The notes below the pieces were generated by a model. The model saw only the letters and a list, made by a program, of their open reading frames with translations, ran no database searches and was not told the origin of the DNA. Position numbers and translations under genes: made by a program. From UBA4416 sp040387555 (GTDB taxonomy: Bacteria > Bacteroidota > Bacteroidia > B-17B0 > Aurantibacillaceae), in contig JAZKDO010000002.1 in the NCBI GenBank assembly GCA_040387555.1, forward strand, positions 1 through 64,000: DNA of 64,000 nucleotides, written 5' to 3'. Of the stretch, positions 51,869-61,189 are shown in pieces; the stretch's first letter is position 1, and the number at the start of each line of letters is the position of its first letter.

Positions 51869-51899
51869 AAAGCCCGCTGTTCACAGCGGGCTTTTTTTG
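51869..51899 (+). promoter_or_regulatory. trp attenuator terminator
   Basis: AGCCCGCTG, TTCA, CAGCGGGCT forms a perfect nine-base stem followed by seven T, between trpL and trpD. CCCGCTG of its 5' arm can instead pair with CAGTGGG (51808-51814, one G-U), and CACAG of its 3' arm with CTGTG (51824-51828). These are candidate alternative folds. Low charged tRNA-Trp should stall the ribosome at the Trp pair and let transcription run into trpD. Confidence 0.8.
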
Positions 51900-51931
51900 T
51901 TATGTCAATTTAAAAAATTATAGAAAAGAAA

Positions 51932-52918
51932 ATGAAGACCATATTAAACACCCTTTTTACCAGTAAACACCTAACTCGTACTGAAGCAAAAAATGCACTT
52001 ATCGATATAGCAACCGGTTCGGTTCCTCCTGCGCAAATTGCCTCTTTTATGACTGTTTATTTAATGCGTAAAATTTCTGTAGAAGAGTTAGCGGGTTTTC
52101 GCGATGCATTAATTGAGTTGGTAACAAAAGTTGATCTTTCAGATTTTCTACCAATGGATTTGTGTGGAACCGGTGGAGATAACAAGGATACTTTCAATAT
52201 CTCAACGCTATCTTCTTTTATAGTTGCAGGCGCAGAAATACCCATTGCAAAACATGGTAATTATGCTGTATCTTCTTCCTGCGGTTCATCCAATGTACTC
52301 GAATACTTTGGGTACCGTTTTACGGATTCCGAAGATGAATTAAAAAGACATCTGGAACGATCAGGTATTTGTTTTCTCCATGCGCCATTATTTCATCCTG
52401 CGTTAAAGAAAGTTGCTGGTGTTCGTAAAGAACTTCAGGTTAAAACTTTTTTTAATATGTTAGGCCCGCTCATTCATCCGGCATCTCCTGAAAAACAATT
52501 ATTAGGAGTTTACAGCATGGAGCTTGCCGATCTTTATTCTCAGCTTCTTTTTGAAACCAATAAAGATTACTGCATCGTTCATTCGCTCGATGGTTTTGAT
52601 GAAATTTCACTTACAGGGCCATACCGTATCATAGAAAGGCACTCTGACACTATATTTAACCCCGAAGAAGAAGGTTTTAAAACTATTCAGGCAAGCGAGA
52701 TTGTGGGAGGGACATCCGTTGAATCTTCAGCAAATATTTTTATTGATATACTTAATGGTAATGGAACCACATCACAGAATTCGGTAGTCATCGCTAATGC
52801 TGCAGCGGCAATTAAATGCTATAAGCCGGCCCTGAGCACTTTCGAATCGATTGAAATAGCCAAGGAATCACTCGATTCAAAAAAAGCATTACTAACATTT
52901 AAAAACCTAATTAATTAA
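51932..52918 (+). CDS. trpD: Anthranilate phosphoribosyltransferase
   Basis: The 328-residue enzyme joins anthranilate and PRPP to phosphoribosylanthranilate, the second step of the tryptophan branch. Motifs DLCGTGGDNKDTFNIST, KHGNYAVSSSCGSSNVLEYFG, HPALKKVAGVRKELQVKTFFNMLGPL and HSLDGFDEISLTGP are diagnostic. It is the first structural gene of the operon; trpE and trpG, which normally precede it, are absent here. An 80-base spacer separates it from trpC. Confidence 0.95.
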   Translation: MKTILNTLFTSKHLTRTEAKNALIDIATGSVPPAQIASFMTVYLMRKISVEELAGFRDALIELVTKVDLSDFLPMDLCGTGGDNKDTFNISTLSSFIVAGAEIPIAKHGNYAVSSSCGSSNVLEYFGYRFTDSEDELKRHLERSGICFLHAPLFHPALKKVAGVRKELQVKTFFNMLGPLIHPASPEKQLLGVYSMELADLYSQLLFETNKDYCIVHSLDGFDEISLTGPYRIIERHSDTIFNPEEEGFKTIQASEIVGGTSVESSANIFIDILNGNGTTSQNSVVIANAAAAIKCYKPALSTFESIEIAKESLDSKKALLTFKNLIN

Positions 52919-52998
52919 TAATAAAATAATCATGTTGTCACTATCAAACAAATGAAGATAGCATGACTATACAGTATGACAACTAAAAAAATCTACTT

Positions 52999-53814
52999 AT
53001 GAAAACTATTCTGGATCAAATCGTAATCAAAAAAGCAGAAGAACTTGTTTTACAAAAACAAAGCACATCTCTTAAAACACTTGAAAATATGCTACAGGTT
53101 TCTGCACCAACTTCTTTTAGCGCAGCACTCAGCGCGCCCGGCAATTCTGGTATTATTGCGGAGTTTAAAAGAAGTTCTCCATCTAAAGGAACTTTAAAAG
53201 ATGATGCCAATGTTGAAAATATAACTCAAGGATATATCAACTCAGGAGCAGTTGCGCTTTCGGTCTTAACTAACGAATACTTTTTCGGTGCCCATAAAAC
53301 TGATTTTGAAATTGCCAGAAAAGTTAACGATTGTCCCACATTACGAAAAGAATTTATCATAGATGAATATCAGGTCATTGAATCAAAGTTGATGGGCGCA
53401 GATGTTATTTTATTGATAGCCGCAGTTCTCACTCCTCGTCGAACGATGGAACTGGCATTAATTGCCAGACAAGCTGGAATGGAAGTTCTTCTGGAAATTC
53501 ACAATGAAGAAGAACTTGATCATTTAAACGAATACATTAATGTGGTTGGTGTAAACAATCGTAACCTTAAGGATTTTACAGTATCGATACAAAGATCAAT
53601 GGACTTGTATGACCGGCTTCCATCTAACATTCTCAAAATTTCAGAAAGCGGAATTGATTCACCTGATAAGCTAATAAAACTAAAACAAAAAGGGTTCAGC
53701 GGTTTTTTAATTGGAGAAAAGTTTATGGTAACGCCTGATCCGGCGATTTCATGTTTAGAGTTTATTAACCAGATACAAATCAAAACAAATACGCATATCG
53801 TTTATGGATTTTAA
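52999..53814 (+). CDS. trpC: Indole-3-glycerol phosphate synthase
   Basis: The 271-residue TIM barrel closes CdRP to indole-3-glycerol phosphate. GIIAEFKRSSPSKGTLK carries the catalytic Lys; LSVLTNEYFFGAHKTDFEIAR, LRKEFIIDEYQVIESKLMGAD, VLLEIHNEEELDH, GVNNRNLKDF and ISESGIDSPDKL follow the family. It is a stand-alone TrpC, not fused to TrpF. It overlaps trpF by 11 bases, so the two are translationally coupled. Confidence 0.95.
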   Translation: MKTILDQIVIKKAEELVLQKQSTSLKTLENMLQVSAPTSFSAALSAPGNSGIIAEFKRSSPSKGTLKDDANVENITQGYINSGAVALSVLTNEYFFGAHKTDFEIARKVNDCPTLRKEFIIDEYQVIESKLMGADVILLIAAVLTPRRTMELALIARQAGMEVLLEIHNEEELDHLNEYINVVGVNNRNLKDFTVSIQRSMDLYDRLPSNILKISESGIDSPDKLIKLKQKGFSGFLIGEKFMVTPDPAISCLEFINQIQIKTNTHIVYGF

Positions 53815-54433
53815 AATTAAAATATGCGGACTAAAGCATCCCGATAACTTCGCGGCTATTTCTGAACTTCAACCAGATTACATTGGATTGATTTTCTATA
53901 AAAACTCACCTCGCTACATGAAGGACTCTTTAACCCCTGCTATGGTGGAAGAGACGAAGTCGAAGAAGGTAGGTGTTTTTGTAAATGCTGCGCCGGATGA
54001 GTTGGAAGAAATTATTAAGGAATATAATCTTGATGCGATACAATTGCATGGACAGGAGTCTCCGGAATACTGCTTAAAATTTAAAGAACGAATTCAGGTT
54101 ATTAAAGCTTTCTCTATCAGTAATGATTTTGATTTTAAGGAAATTGCAGCTTACGTAAAGGTTTGTGATCAGTTTTTATTTGACACAAAGGGACAACTAG
54201 CTGGTGGCAATGGATATGCTTTTAACTGGAAGTTACTTGAACGTTATGAGCACGATGTACCATTTTTTTTAAGCGGAGGCATTGGACTGGAGAACATCGA
54301 AGAGGCTGAAAGTATAAACAATATGTATTTGTATGGCATTGATATAAACAGCCGCGCGGAATTGTCACCAGGGATAAAAGATAGTGTGATAGTGAGAAAA
54401 TTAATAAACAAACTAAGAAACAAAAAGTTATGA
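53804..54433 (+). CDS. trpF: Phosphoribosylanthranilate isomerase
   Basis: The 209-residue barrel enzyme performs the Amadori rearrangement of PRA to CdRP. KICGLKHPDNFAA with the catalytic Cys, YIGLIFYKNSPRYM, KVGVFVNAAPDEL, IQLHGQESPEYC, FLFDTKGQLAGGNGYAFNW with the catalytic Asp, and FFLSGGIGLENI are present. It overlaps trpC by 11 bases and trpB by four. Confidence 0.94.
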   Translation: MDFKIKICGLKHPDNFAAISELQPDYIGLIFYKNSPRYMKDSLTPAMVEETKSKKVGVFVNAAPDELEEIIKEYNLDAIQLHGQESPEYCLKFKERIQVIKAFSISNDFDFKEIAAYVKVCDQFLFDTKGQLAGGNGYAFNWKLLERYEHDVPFFLSGGIGLENIEEAESINNMYLYGIDINSRAELSPGIKDSVIVRKLINKLRNKKL

Positions 54434-55620
54434 AAAATAAAATTGATAAAAATGGATACTATGGTGATTATGGCGGAGCGTTTATTCCGGAAATGCTTTA
54501 CCCAAATGTAAAAGCACTACAGGAAATTTATCTTGATGTGATTAACGATGATTCTTTTAAAGCAGAACTTGACCTATTATTAAAAGATTATGTAGGAAGA
54601 CCTTCGCCCTTATATTTTTCAAAACAACTTTCAGAAAAATTTTCCGCATCCATTTATCTGAAGCGCGAAGATTTAAATCATACGGGCGCACACAAAATCA
54701 ATAATACGTTGGGACAAATCCTAATGGCAAAAAAGATGGGCAAGAAAAGGATCATTGCCGAAACTGGGGCTGGGCAGCACGGAGTTGCTACAGCAACTGT
54801 GTGCGCATTGATGGGCCTTGAGTGTATTGTGTATATGGGAGAAATAGACATCGAGCGTCAATTGCCCAACGTAGAGCGTATGCGATTATTGGGTGCGAGG
54901 GTTATACCTGCTACTTCAGGAAGTAAAACATTAAAGGACGCTACAAACGAAGCGATCCGCGACTGGATTAATAATTCAGAAGATACGTTTTACATTATAG
55001 GGTCAGTGGTGGGTCCTCATCCATACCCTGATATGGTTGCAAGGTTCCAGGCAATCATAAGTGAAGAAATTAAATCTCAACTTTTGGATAAAACAAACAA
55101 CGAATATCCCGATTACGTTGTTGCCTGCGTGGGAGGGGGAAGTAATGCAGCCGGTGCTTTTTATCACTTTATTGAAAATGAAAATGTAAAACTCATTGCC
55201 GTGGAAGCTGCCGGAAAAGGTTTAACAAGCGGCCATTCCGCTGCAACCACTGCCTTAGGAAAACCTGGCGTTCTACATGGTAGTAAAACTATTTTGATGC
55301 AAACCGAGGATGGACAAGTTATAGAACCGTATTCAATTTCTGCAGGATTGGATTATCCCGGTATTGGTCCTATGCACGCTAACTTATTTGAAACGAAACG
55401 TGCACAATTTGTGTATGTTACTGATGAAGAAGCAATAATAGCCGGACTGGATCTTTGCCGCACAGAAGGCATTCTCCCGGCACTTGAGTCTGCGCACGCC
55501 ATTGCTGCCTTGAATAAATTAAAGCTTAAAGAAGGTGATGTTGTTGTGGTTAACCTTTCAGGTCGTGGTGATAAGGATATGCTGGCTTATACGAAATACA
55601 CAAAAAGCTTAAACAAGTAA
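54430..55620 (+). CDS. trpB: Tryptophan synthase beta chain
   Basis: The 396-residue PLP enzyme condenses indole and serine. GYYGDYGGAFIPEML, LYLKREDLNHTGAHKINNT-type motif (PLP lysine in GAHKINN), AETGAGQHGVATA, GCGSNAAG-like VGGGSNAAGAFYHF, and LNLSGRGDKD-like VVNLSGRGDKDM are all visible. Length is normal. It overlaps trpF by four bases and lies two bases before trpA, as expected for subunits of one complex. Confidence 0.96.
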   Translation: MKNKIDKNGYYGDYGGAFIPEMLYPNVKALQEIYLDVINDDSFKAELDLLLKDYVGRPSPLYFSKQLSEKFSASIYLKREDLNHTGAHKINNTLGQILMAKKMGKKRIIAETGAGQHGVATATVCALMGLECIVYMGEIDIERQLPNVERMRLLGARVIPATSGSKTLKDATNEAIRDWINNSEDTFYIIGSVVGPHPYPDMVARFQAIISEEIKSQLLDKTNNEYPDYVVACVGGGSNAAGAFYHFIENENVKLIAVEAAGKGLTSGHSAATTALGKPGVLHGSKTILMQTEDGQVIEPYSISAGLDYPGIGPMHANLFETKRAQFVYVTDEEAIIAGLDLCRTEGILPALESAHAIAALNKLKLKEGDVVVVNLSGRGDKDMLAYTKYTKSLNK

Positions 55621-55622
55621 AT

Positions 55623-56408
55623 ATGAAAAACAGAATTACAGAATTATTTGAAAGAAAAAACAAACGCGTGCTTTCTATTTTCTTTACGGCCGGATACCCA
55701 TCGCTAAACAGTACGGGAGAAATAATAAAATTGTTAGAAGCGCATGGTGCGGATATGATAGAGGTGGGTATTCCTTTTTCCGATCCTTTGGCTGACGGGC
55801 CAGTTATTCAAAAGAGCAGTGAAGAAGCACTTAAGAATGGGATGACTCTTAAACTATTATTTGAACAGCTAAAGAACTTGCGTGACGTAGTTAAAATACC
55901 TATTGTTTTGATGGGATACCTAAATCCGGTTTTGCAATTCGGTATGGAGAATTTTGTTTTAAAATGCAAAGAAACAGGCATTGATGGTGTTATTCTACCA
56001 GACCTCCCTCCCAATGTTTATTGTGAGAGGTATAAAAATCTATTTGAGAAAAATCAACTCTCTTTTATATTTCTGGTGACATCCAAAACAACTACTGATC
56101 GGATTAAAGTGATTGACTCCATATCAAATGGATTTATTTACCTGGTTGCTTCCTTAGGGACAACAGGAAAAAAAGCCGAGTTCGACAGTGAACGTTATTC
56201 CAACATTAAATCTCTTCAAATAAAAACACCTATCATGATAGGATTTGGAATTTCCGATAATGAATCATTTGAAAGGGCAAATACATTTTCAAATGGCGTC
56301 ATTATTGGTAGCGCTTTTGTAAAAGCTATAGAGAATGGAAATTTAAAAGAAAATATTCCTGCATTTATTAATGGCATTTTAAATAACAAATTAAGCAACA
56401 CTTTTTAA
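55623..56408 (+). CDS. trpA: Tryptophan synthase alpha chain
   Basis: The 261-residue barrel cleaves indole-3-glycerol phosphate to indole. The catalytic Glu lies in DMIEVGIPFSDPLADGPVIQ. The catalytic Asp lies in GIDGVILPDLPP. FLVTSKTTTDRIKVI, FIYLVASLGTTGKKA and MIGFGISDNESF complete the family pattern. It works with TrpB, encoded two bases upstream. An 84-base spacer like the trpD-trpC spacer separates it from kynU. Confidence 0.95.
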   Translation: MKNRITELFERKNKRVLSIFFTAGYPSLNSTGEIIKLLEAHGADMIEVGIPFSDPLADGPVIQKSSEEALKNGMTLKLLFEQLKNLRDVVKIPIVLMGYLNPVLQFGMENFVLKCKETGIDGVILPDLPPNVYCERYKNLFEKNQLSFIFLVTSKTTTDRIKVIDSISNGFIYLVASLGTTGKKAEFDSERYSNIKSLQIKTPIMIGFGISDNESFERANTFSNGVIIGSAFVKAIENGNLKENIPAFINGILNNKLSNTF

Positions 56409-56492
56409 TATGAAATAGTCATGTTATGCCAGCACACTAAAATGAGGTTAACATACCTAAACCACATGACAATAAAAAAACAGCAAACATAT

Positions 56493-57824
56493 ATGAAAAC
56501 TAACAGTCTTGAATATGCGCAGATGATGGATAAAAAAGATCCACTGGACAAATTCCGCAATGATTTTATTTTACCACATAATAACGGCGTACCGATTATT
56601 TATTTTTGTGGAAATTCTTTAGGCTTGCAAACCAAAGGAATAAAAGATCAGATAATGTGTGAGCTTGATAAATGGGGCGAATTCGGTGTTGAGGGACATT
56701 TTAAACCCGAAGATCCATGGATTACCTATCATGAAAATCTGAAAGAAAATATGGCAGAAATTGTTGGGGCTAAACCTTTTGAAGTTGCCATCATGAATAC
56801 CCTGAGTGTAAATATTCACTTGATGCTTGTTTCATTTTATATGCCAACAAAAGAGCGGTTCAAAATAATTTGTGAGCACGGGGCTTTTCCGTCTGATTTA
56901 TATGCGATGATGTCGCAAGCAAAATTCAGAGGATATGACCCCGAAGATGTTATTATTGAACTTAAGCCAAGGAAAGGAGAAGCCACTTTACGAACAGAGG
57001 ATATATTGTCTACTATTCATTCGCATAAAGACGATCTTGCATTAATTTTAATGGGTGGTGTAAATTACTACACGGGACAGGTATTTGATTTAAAAGAAAT
57101 AACACGTGCCGGGCACGAGGCTGGTGCAATAGTTGGCTTTGATCTGGCGCATGCAGCAGGAAATGTTACACTGGAATTGCATGATTGGAATGTTGATTTC
57201 GCCATCTGGTGCACCTATAAATATCTAAACTCAGGCCCTGGTGGAATTGCAGCTTCCTTTGTTCATGAGAAACATGCGAACAGATCTGATTTACAGAGAT
57301 TCACCGGCTGGTGGGGGAATGAAGTATCCACTCGTTTTTTAATGAACCGGGAGTTTTCGCCTGCGTTTGGAGCAGACGGATGGCAATTAAGTACTTCACC
57401 TATTATGCTGATGGCGCCTTTAAAAACATCTCTAGAAAAATTTAAAGAGGCAGGATTTGATAACTTAGTTGCTAAACGAAAACTGCTTACTGGTTATTTA
57501 AAAGAGATCATATGCGACATACAAAACAGATATGCTGATTTTATTTCCATCAGAATTGTAACTCCGGAAAAGGATACTGAACGTGGCGCACAACTATCCA
57601 TTATCGTGGGAAATGAAGGGAAAGCATTTTTTATGAAATTAGTAGAGAAGGGCGTGCTTGGTGATTGGAGAGAGCCTGAGGTGATAAGATTAACGCCAGT
57701 CCCTCTTTACAATTCGTTCGAGGAGATTTACAAATTTGGTGTCATATTCGAATCGTTGCTCAAAGAAACTCTTGGTAGTGAGAATAAAAACCTTCAAATT
57801 GAAGTAAAAAATCTGAAGGCTTGA
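56493..57824 (+). CDS. kynU: Kynureninase
   Basis: The 443-residue PLP enzyme splits L-kynurenine to anthranilate and alanine. The start at 56493 (MKTNSLEYAQMMDKKDPLDKF) matches the family N-terminus; an in-frame ATG at 56421 adds 24 implausible residues. IIYFCGNSLGLQ, AIMNTLSVNIHLM, FDLAHAAGNV and the PLP lysine in WCTYKYLNSGPGG, then RFTGWWGNEVSTRF, are typical. It lies on the same strand after trpA. Since TrpD uses anthranilate, it may supply anthranilate from kynurenine in place of trpEG, as known in Chlamydia caviae. A breakdown role is the alternative. Confidence 0.92.
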   Translation: MKTNSLEYAQMMDKKDPLDKFRNDFILPHNNGVPIIYFCGNSLGLQTKGIKDQIMCELDKWGEFGVEGHFKPEDPWITYHENLKENMAEIVGAKPFEVAIMNTLSVNIHLMLVSFYMPTKERFKIICEHGAFPSDLYAMMSQAKFRGYDPEDVIIELKPRKGEATLRTEDILSTIHSHKDDLALILMGGVNYYTGQVFDLKEITRAGHEAGAIVGFDLAHAAGNVTLELHDWNVDFAIWCTYKYLNSGPGGIAASFVHEKHANRSDLQRFTGWWGNEVSTRFLMNREFSPAFGADGWQLSTSPIMLMAPLKTSLEKFKEAGFDNLVAKRKLLTGYLKEIICDIQNRYADFISIRIVTPEKDTERGAQLSIIVGNEGKAFFMKLVEKGVLGDWREPEVIRLTPVPLYNSFEEIYKFGVIFESLLKETLGSENKNLQIEVKNLKA

Positions 57825-57860
57825 TTTGATCTAAAATGTTTTTAATATATTAAATCCATT

Positions 57861-58472
57861 TTATGGCATGATGTATTTGCCAAATAAAACCAACCAAAAA
57901 AAGTAACCTGCCATACCGCCAACCAAACCTGAAGCAATAAATGTCGGGCGTTGTTTTAATGGAATAAATTTGAAGATTAAAACTGTTAAAATAACAATGC
58001 CTATAGTTGCTGCTATTGTTACGATTGACCACACAGGGAGTTGAAGGTATTTGGCAATTTTTATTTCATCCCCTCTGCCTGACAGTTTTCCGGTTACAAA
58101 ACTATTACCTAGCCAGGTAAAAAGATTGAAAGGCTGTCTAAGCCAAAAGAGTGCCATGAAGATGATGACCCATTGCTTGAAAACTAATGCATCTGCCTTT
58201 TGAAATTGTTTTCGGTAAAAAACTAAAAGGAAAAATCCCAATGTGCCGATAGATAGCGTTTCCATTGGTCCCCCAAGTGTTATGAGAAAGGAATCTCCTG
58301 GTTTAGTTGGTGTGTGATCATATGATTTCCAAGCGGTAGACGCGTAATGGAGCTTTGGATTATAACCGAGAGATTTCGCGACTGCATAATGGCCCAATTC
58401 ATGGGTAACGGTGCCGACTATCGTACACAGCACGAAGGCAAATAAAAGTTTAAAAAAGAGGGGCTTGTTCAT
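57861..58472 (-). CDS. M50-like membrane metalloprotease
   Basis: The 203-residue protein has about five membrane helices. The zinc site HELGHY in the first helix (GTVTHELGHYAVAKSLGYN) matches M50/site-2-protease proteins, and GDSFLITLGGPMETLSIG resembles the second conserved region. An NPDG motif with the third ligand is not obvious; Asp in GRGDEIK could be a candidate. It may therefore be a non-canonical or inactive member. It is convergent with kynU. Confidence 0.65.
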   Translation of the reverse strand: MNKPLFFKLLFAFVLCTIVGTVTHELGHYAVAKSLGYNPKLHYASTAWKSYDHTPTKPGDSFLITLGGPMETLSIGTLGFFLLVFYRKQFQKADALVFKQWVIIFMALFWLRQPFNLFTWLGNSFVTGKLSGRGDEIKIAKYLQLPVWSIVTIAATIGIVILTVLIFKFIPLKQRPTFIASGLVGGMAGYFFWLVLFGKYIMP

Positions 58473-58703
58473 AATGCTTCTTAAAAATGAATCATCGTTT
58501 TGTCTATAAAATGATATGAATAGTATTGGAAATTTGCAAACTCTAATCTATTAAAAATTATGTTGGAAAGCGTATTTTGGCAGATCAATATGAAGTGAGT
58601 TATTAGTGTGCTGGAAATAGCGTTTGAAAACGAAAATAGTTTCGTGGAATATAAAATCAATTGCAAATCTAGCTTCATAGATTGATTCATATAATTTTAA
58701 AAT

Positions 58704-60164
58704 ATGTCTATTCGGTTTCAACTCTTCGCGGCTTTCTTTTCCCTGGTACTGATTTTCATTGCAGATTTTTTCGTTAATCAAGGGCTTTCCACTGAAGTTA
58801 TTAGAAACTCTTCCTACGTAAACCGATCTGAATCAGTGATCCGGAACTCAAACATGCTTCAAAAAAACATCATCGAGATGCAAGGTGGATTTAGAGGGTT
58901 TCTTTTAACCGGAAAAGAAACGTTTTTGAAACAGTATTATGAAGGCTTAGAAAATGTACCTGAATTATTAAAGGAAGAACGCACTCTCGTTAGTGCTAAT
59001 CACCAAAGAGCCAAACTGGATTCAATTGCACGATTAAACGCTGTGTGGGTAAAATATGCCAATGCTTTAATTAGTACCAAAAAAGATACTCTGCCGGAAG
59101 CCACTGAAAAATATAATGAGCTTTTTGAAACAAAGCTTAAAATGGAAGTGGGTAAAAATTTAAATGAACGAATACAGCGCATATTTACAGAGTTCGATAA
59201 TTATGAATATGGACTACGTTCTGCCCGTAGATCAGCCCTCAGGATTTCTGTGGTAAATACACGAAACATTAATCTTGGATTAACCCTGTTTTCTGTGTTC
59301 CTCGCATTCTCTTTAGGTATGTATTTTATCAGGAACATCACAAGACGAATTAAAAAAATGGTGGATCTTGCGGAAAATATTTCTATGGGTGATTTTAAAC
59401 AAGTGAAGGACACAACCAATGATGAAATGAATAAATTATCGATCTCACTAAACAGCATGTCACGGACTCTTGAAAAGAATATTACAGAATTGACTAAGAA
59501 AAACAAAGATCTCGATGAGTTTGCATACGTTGTTTCTCATGATTTGAAGGCCCCTCTTAGGGGAATTTCTAATATTATTTCATGGATAGAAGAAGACCAT
59601 ACACATGATCTCACGAAAGAAGTTAAGCATAATCTTGGATTAATTACCGATCGAACTGTGAGGCTAGAAAACATGATAAACGGACTATTGGAGTATGCCA
59701 GAATTGGAAAGACAAAAAAAGCTTATGAACGCATTCAGGTTAAAGAGATGGTTCGGGAGATTGCGGAGATGATTGTTCCTAAAAATTACATCGTGAATCT
59801 GGATATACGTGTACAAGAAATGTATACAGAAAAAGTGAGCATAGAGCAGGTATTATCGAATCTGATCAGCAATGCGGTGAAGCATAACACCAATCAGCAA
59901 CCTCGTATTGATATTTGCGCCATTGAGCAGATTGATCATTTTGAGTTTTCTGTAACGGATAATGGCCAGGGAATACATGAGAAGTATTTTGATAAAATAT
60001 TCCAGATATTTCAAACTCTGAAAGAACGGGATGCGTTTGAAAGTACCGGGATAGGGCTGGCGATCGTAAAAAGAATCATAGAAGAATATAAGGGAACTAT
60101 CAAAGTAAAATCTGAACTTGGCACGGGTTCAACTTTTGTGTTCACCTGGCCTAAAAATAATTAA
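58704..60164 (+). CDS. Sensor histidine kinase with CHASE3 and HAMP domains
   Basis: The 486-residue kinase has membrane helices at about 5-25 and 184-207. The periplasmic part has the CHASE3 pattern (VIRNSNMLQKNIIEMQGGFRG, FLLTGKETFLKQYYEG). HAMP follows, then coiled coil, H-box EFAYVVSHDLKAPLRGISN, N box QVLSNLISNAVKHN, VTDNGQGIHE and STGIGLAIVKRI. It is like phytochrome-associated kinases. A response regulator gene starts ten bases after its stop and should be its partner. Confidence 0.92.
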   Translation: MSIRFQLFAAFFSLVLIFIADFFVNQGLSTEVIRNSSYVNRSESVIRNSNMLQKNIIEMQGGFRGFLLTGKETFLKQYYEGLENVPELLKEERTLVSANHQRAKLDSIARLNAVWVKYANALISTKKDTLPEATEKYNELFETKLKMEVGKNLNERIQRIFTEFDNYEYGLRSARRSALRISVVNTRNINLGLTLFSVFLAFSLGMYFIRNITRRIKKMVDLAENISMGDFKQVKDTTNDEMNKLSISLNSMSRTLEKNITELTKKNKDLDEFAYVVSHDLKAPLRGISNIISWIEEDHTHDLTKEVKHNLGLITDRTVRLENMINGLLEYARIGKTKKAYERIQVKEMVREIAEMIVPKNYIVNLDIRVQEMYTEKVSIEQVLSNLISNAVKHNTNQQPRIDICAIEQIDHFEFSVTDNGQGIHEKYFDKIFQIFQTLKERDAFESTGIGLAIVKRIIEEYKGTIKVKSELGTGSTFVFTWPKNN

Positions 60165-60174
60165 GCATAAAAGT

Positions 60175-60591
60175 ATGAAAGAAAAAACAATTTTGTTGGT
60201 TGAAGACGATTACCTGGATGTAGAAAGTGTTAAGCGCGCTTTAAAGAAGACGGCTATACCACATATCCTGCACGTGGCTCATAATGGTGCGGACGCTTTA
60301 GAAATGTTAACAGGCAATTTTAATGATTATGAAAAATTTACAGCAGATGTCATCTTGTTGGATATTAATATGCCGAAAATGAATGGAATTGAATTTCTAC
60401 AAATAATAAAAAATTATTATAGCCTCAAAGACATTAAAATTTACATTATTACAACATCTGCCGAAGAATATGATATGCTATCAACGCAACAGTTAGGTGT
60501 AGCCGGTTATATTATAAAACCGATGGTGTTCAATGAAAAACGGCATGATGATGCACACAAACTCCTCTTGAATTTAACAGATAAGAGTTAG
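60175..60591 (+). CDS. Single-domain response regulator (Rcp1 type)
   Basis: The 138-residue protein starts at ATG 60175 (MKEKTILLVEDDYLDVES); a longer frame from 60118 overlaps the kinase and is rejected. The receiver has acidic DD, phospho-acceptor Asp in VILLDINMPKMNG, Thr in YIITTSAE and Lys in YIIKPM. No output domain is present, as in Rcp1/CheY-like regulators paired with phytochrome-type kinases. It lies ten bases after its kinase. Confidence 0.9.
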   Translation: MKEKTILLVEDDYLDVESVKRALKKTAIPHILHVAHNGADALEMLTGNFNDYEKFTADVILLDINMPKMNGIEFLQIIKNYYSLKDIKIYIITTSAEEYDMLSTQQLGVAGYIIKPMVFNEKRHDDAHKLLLNLTDKS

Positions 60592-60594
60592 TAC

Positions 60595-61104
60595 TTACTT
60601 ACTTTGGCAAGGATTGATTTTTGTCAGAATCTCATGAAGTTCTTCTGTTAGTAAAGAACCCAATAATATTTTTTCACTTGATTTTTTAGTTAACTGTAAA
60701 CCTTTTTTTCCTTTGGTGTTATAAACGATTCCATATTTTTTTGTTAACCGATAACCATAACCCAAAAAGGGGTATGTTATTATTTCCCAGGAATGTACAT
60801 CTTCCCAGTTTATTTTATTGAGCTCACTTGTTGGAAGGTTCCAGCCGTAATAAATCGCATGCTTATTAATACGAATTGTAAGTTTAGCATGTTTTAGTAA
60901 TACGATTGAAGGAACGCAAAAAATTAAAATAAAGCCAATCAAAGCCCCATTTGGGGCAGGGTGATCACCGACCTGGATTCCAGTAACTATTTGATATATC
61001 AGAATAGTGAGCACTAAACTCAAAGTACCTATGGATAGAACCCACGCAAACCAATTGGTTAAATGTTGTGTTTCTTCAAAATCGAAACTTTCTTTTGGCG
61101 GCAT
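60595..61104 (-). CDS. Small membrane protein with PH-like domain
   Basis: The 169-residue protein has two membrane helices (about 20-42 and 52-70), then a beta-rich part (about 75-155; KLTIRINKHAIYYGWNLP, WEDVHSWEIITYPFLGYGYRL, GIVYNTKGKKGLQL) like bacterial PH domains. It is probably an inner-membrane protein with a cytosolic domain. It converges on the response regulator with a three-base gap. Function unknown. Confidence 0.55.
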   Translation of the reverse strand: MPPKESFDFEETQHLTNWFAWVLSIGTLSLVLTILIYQIVTGIQVGDHPAPNGALIGFILIFCVPSIVLLKHAKLTIRINKHAIYYGWNLPTSELNKINWEDVHSWEIITYPFLGYGYRLTKKYGIVYNTKGKKGLQLTKKSSEKILLGSLLTEELHEILTKINPCQSK

Positions 61105-61189
61105 ATATATAAATTTGGAAGATCAAATATACCATCCTTTAACTCCGAAAACGGAAAAACACAATAACCCTAATGTAACAGATTAAATA

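Noticed and set aside
56421..56492. Earlier kynU start
   Set aside because: The 24 extra residues do not match kynureninases and lie in the spacer that resembles the one before trpC.
60118..60174. Earlier start of the response regulator
   Set aside because: It would overlap the kinase gene; the ATG at 60175 directly precedes the receiver fold.
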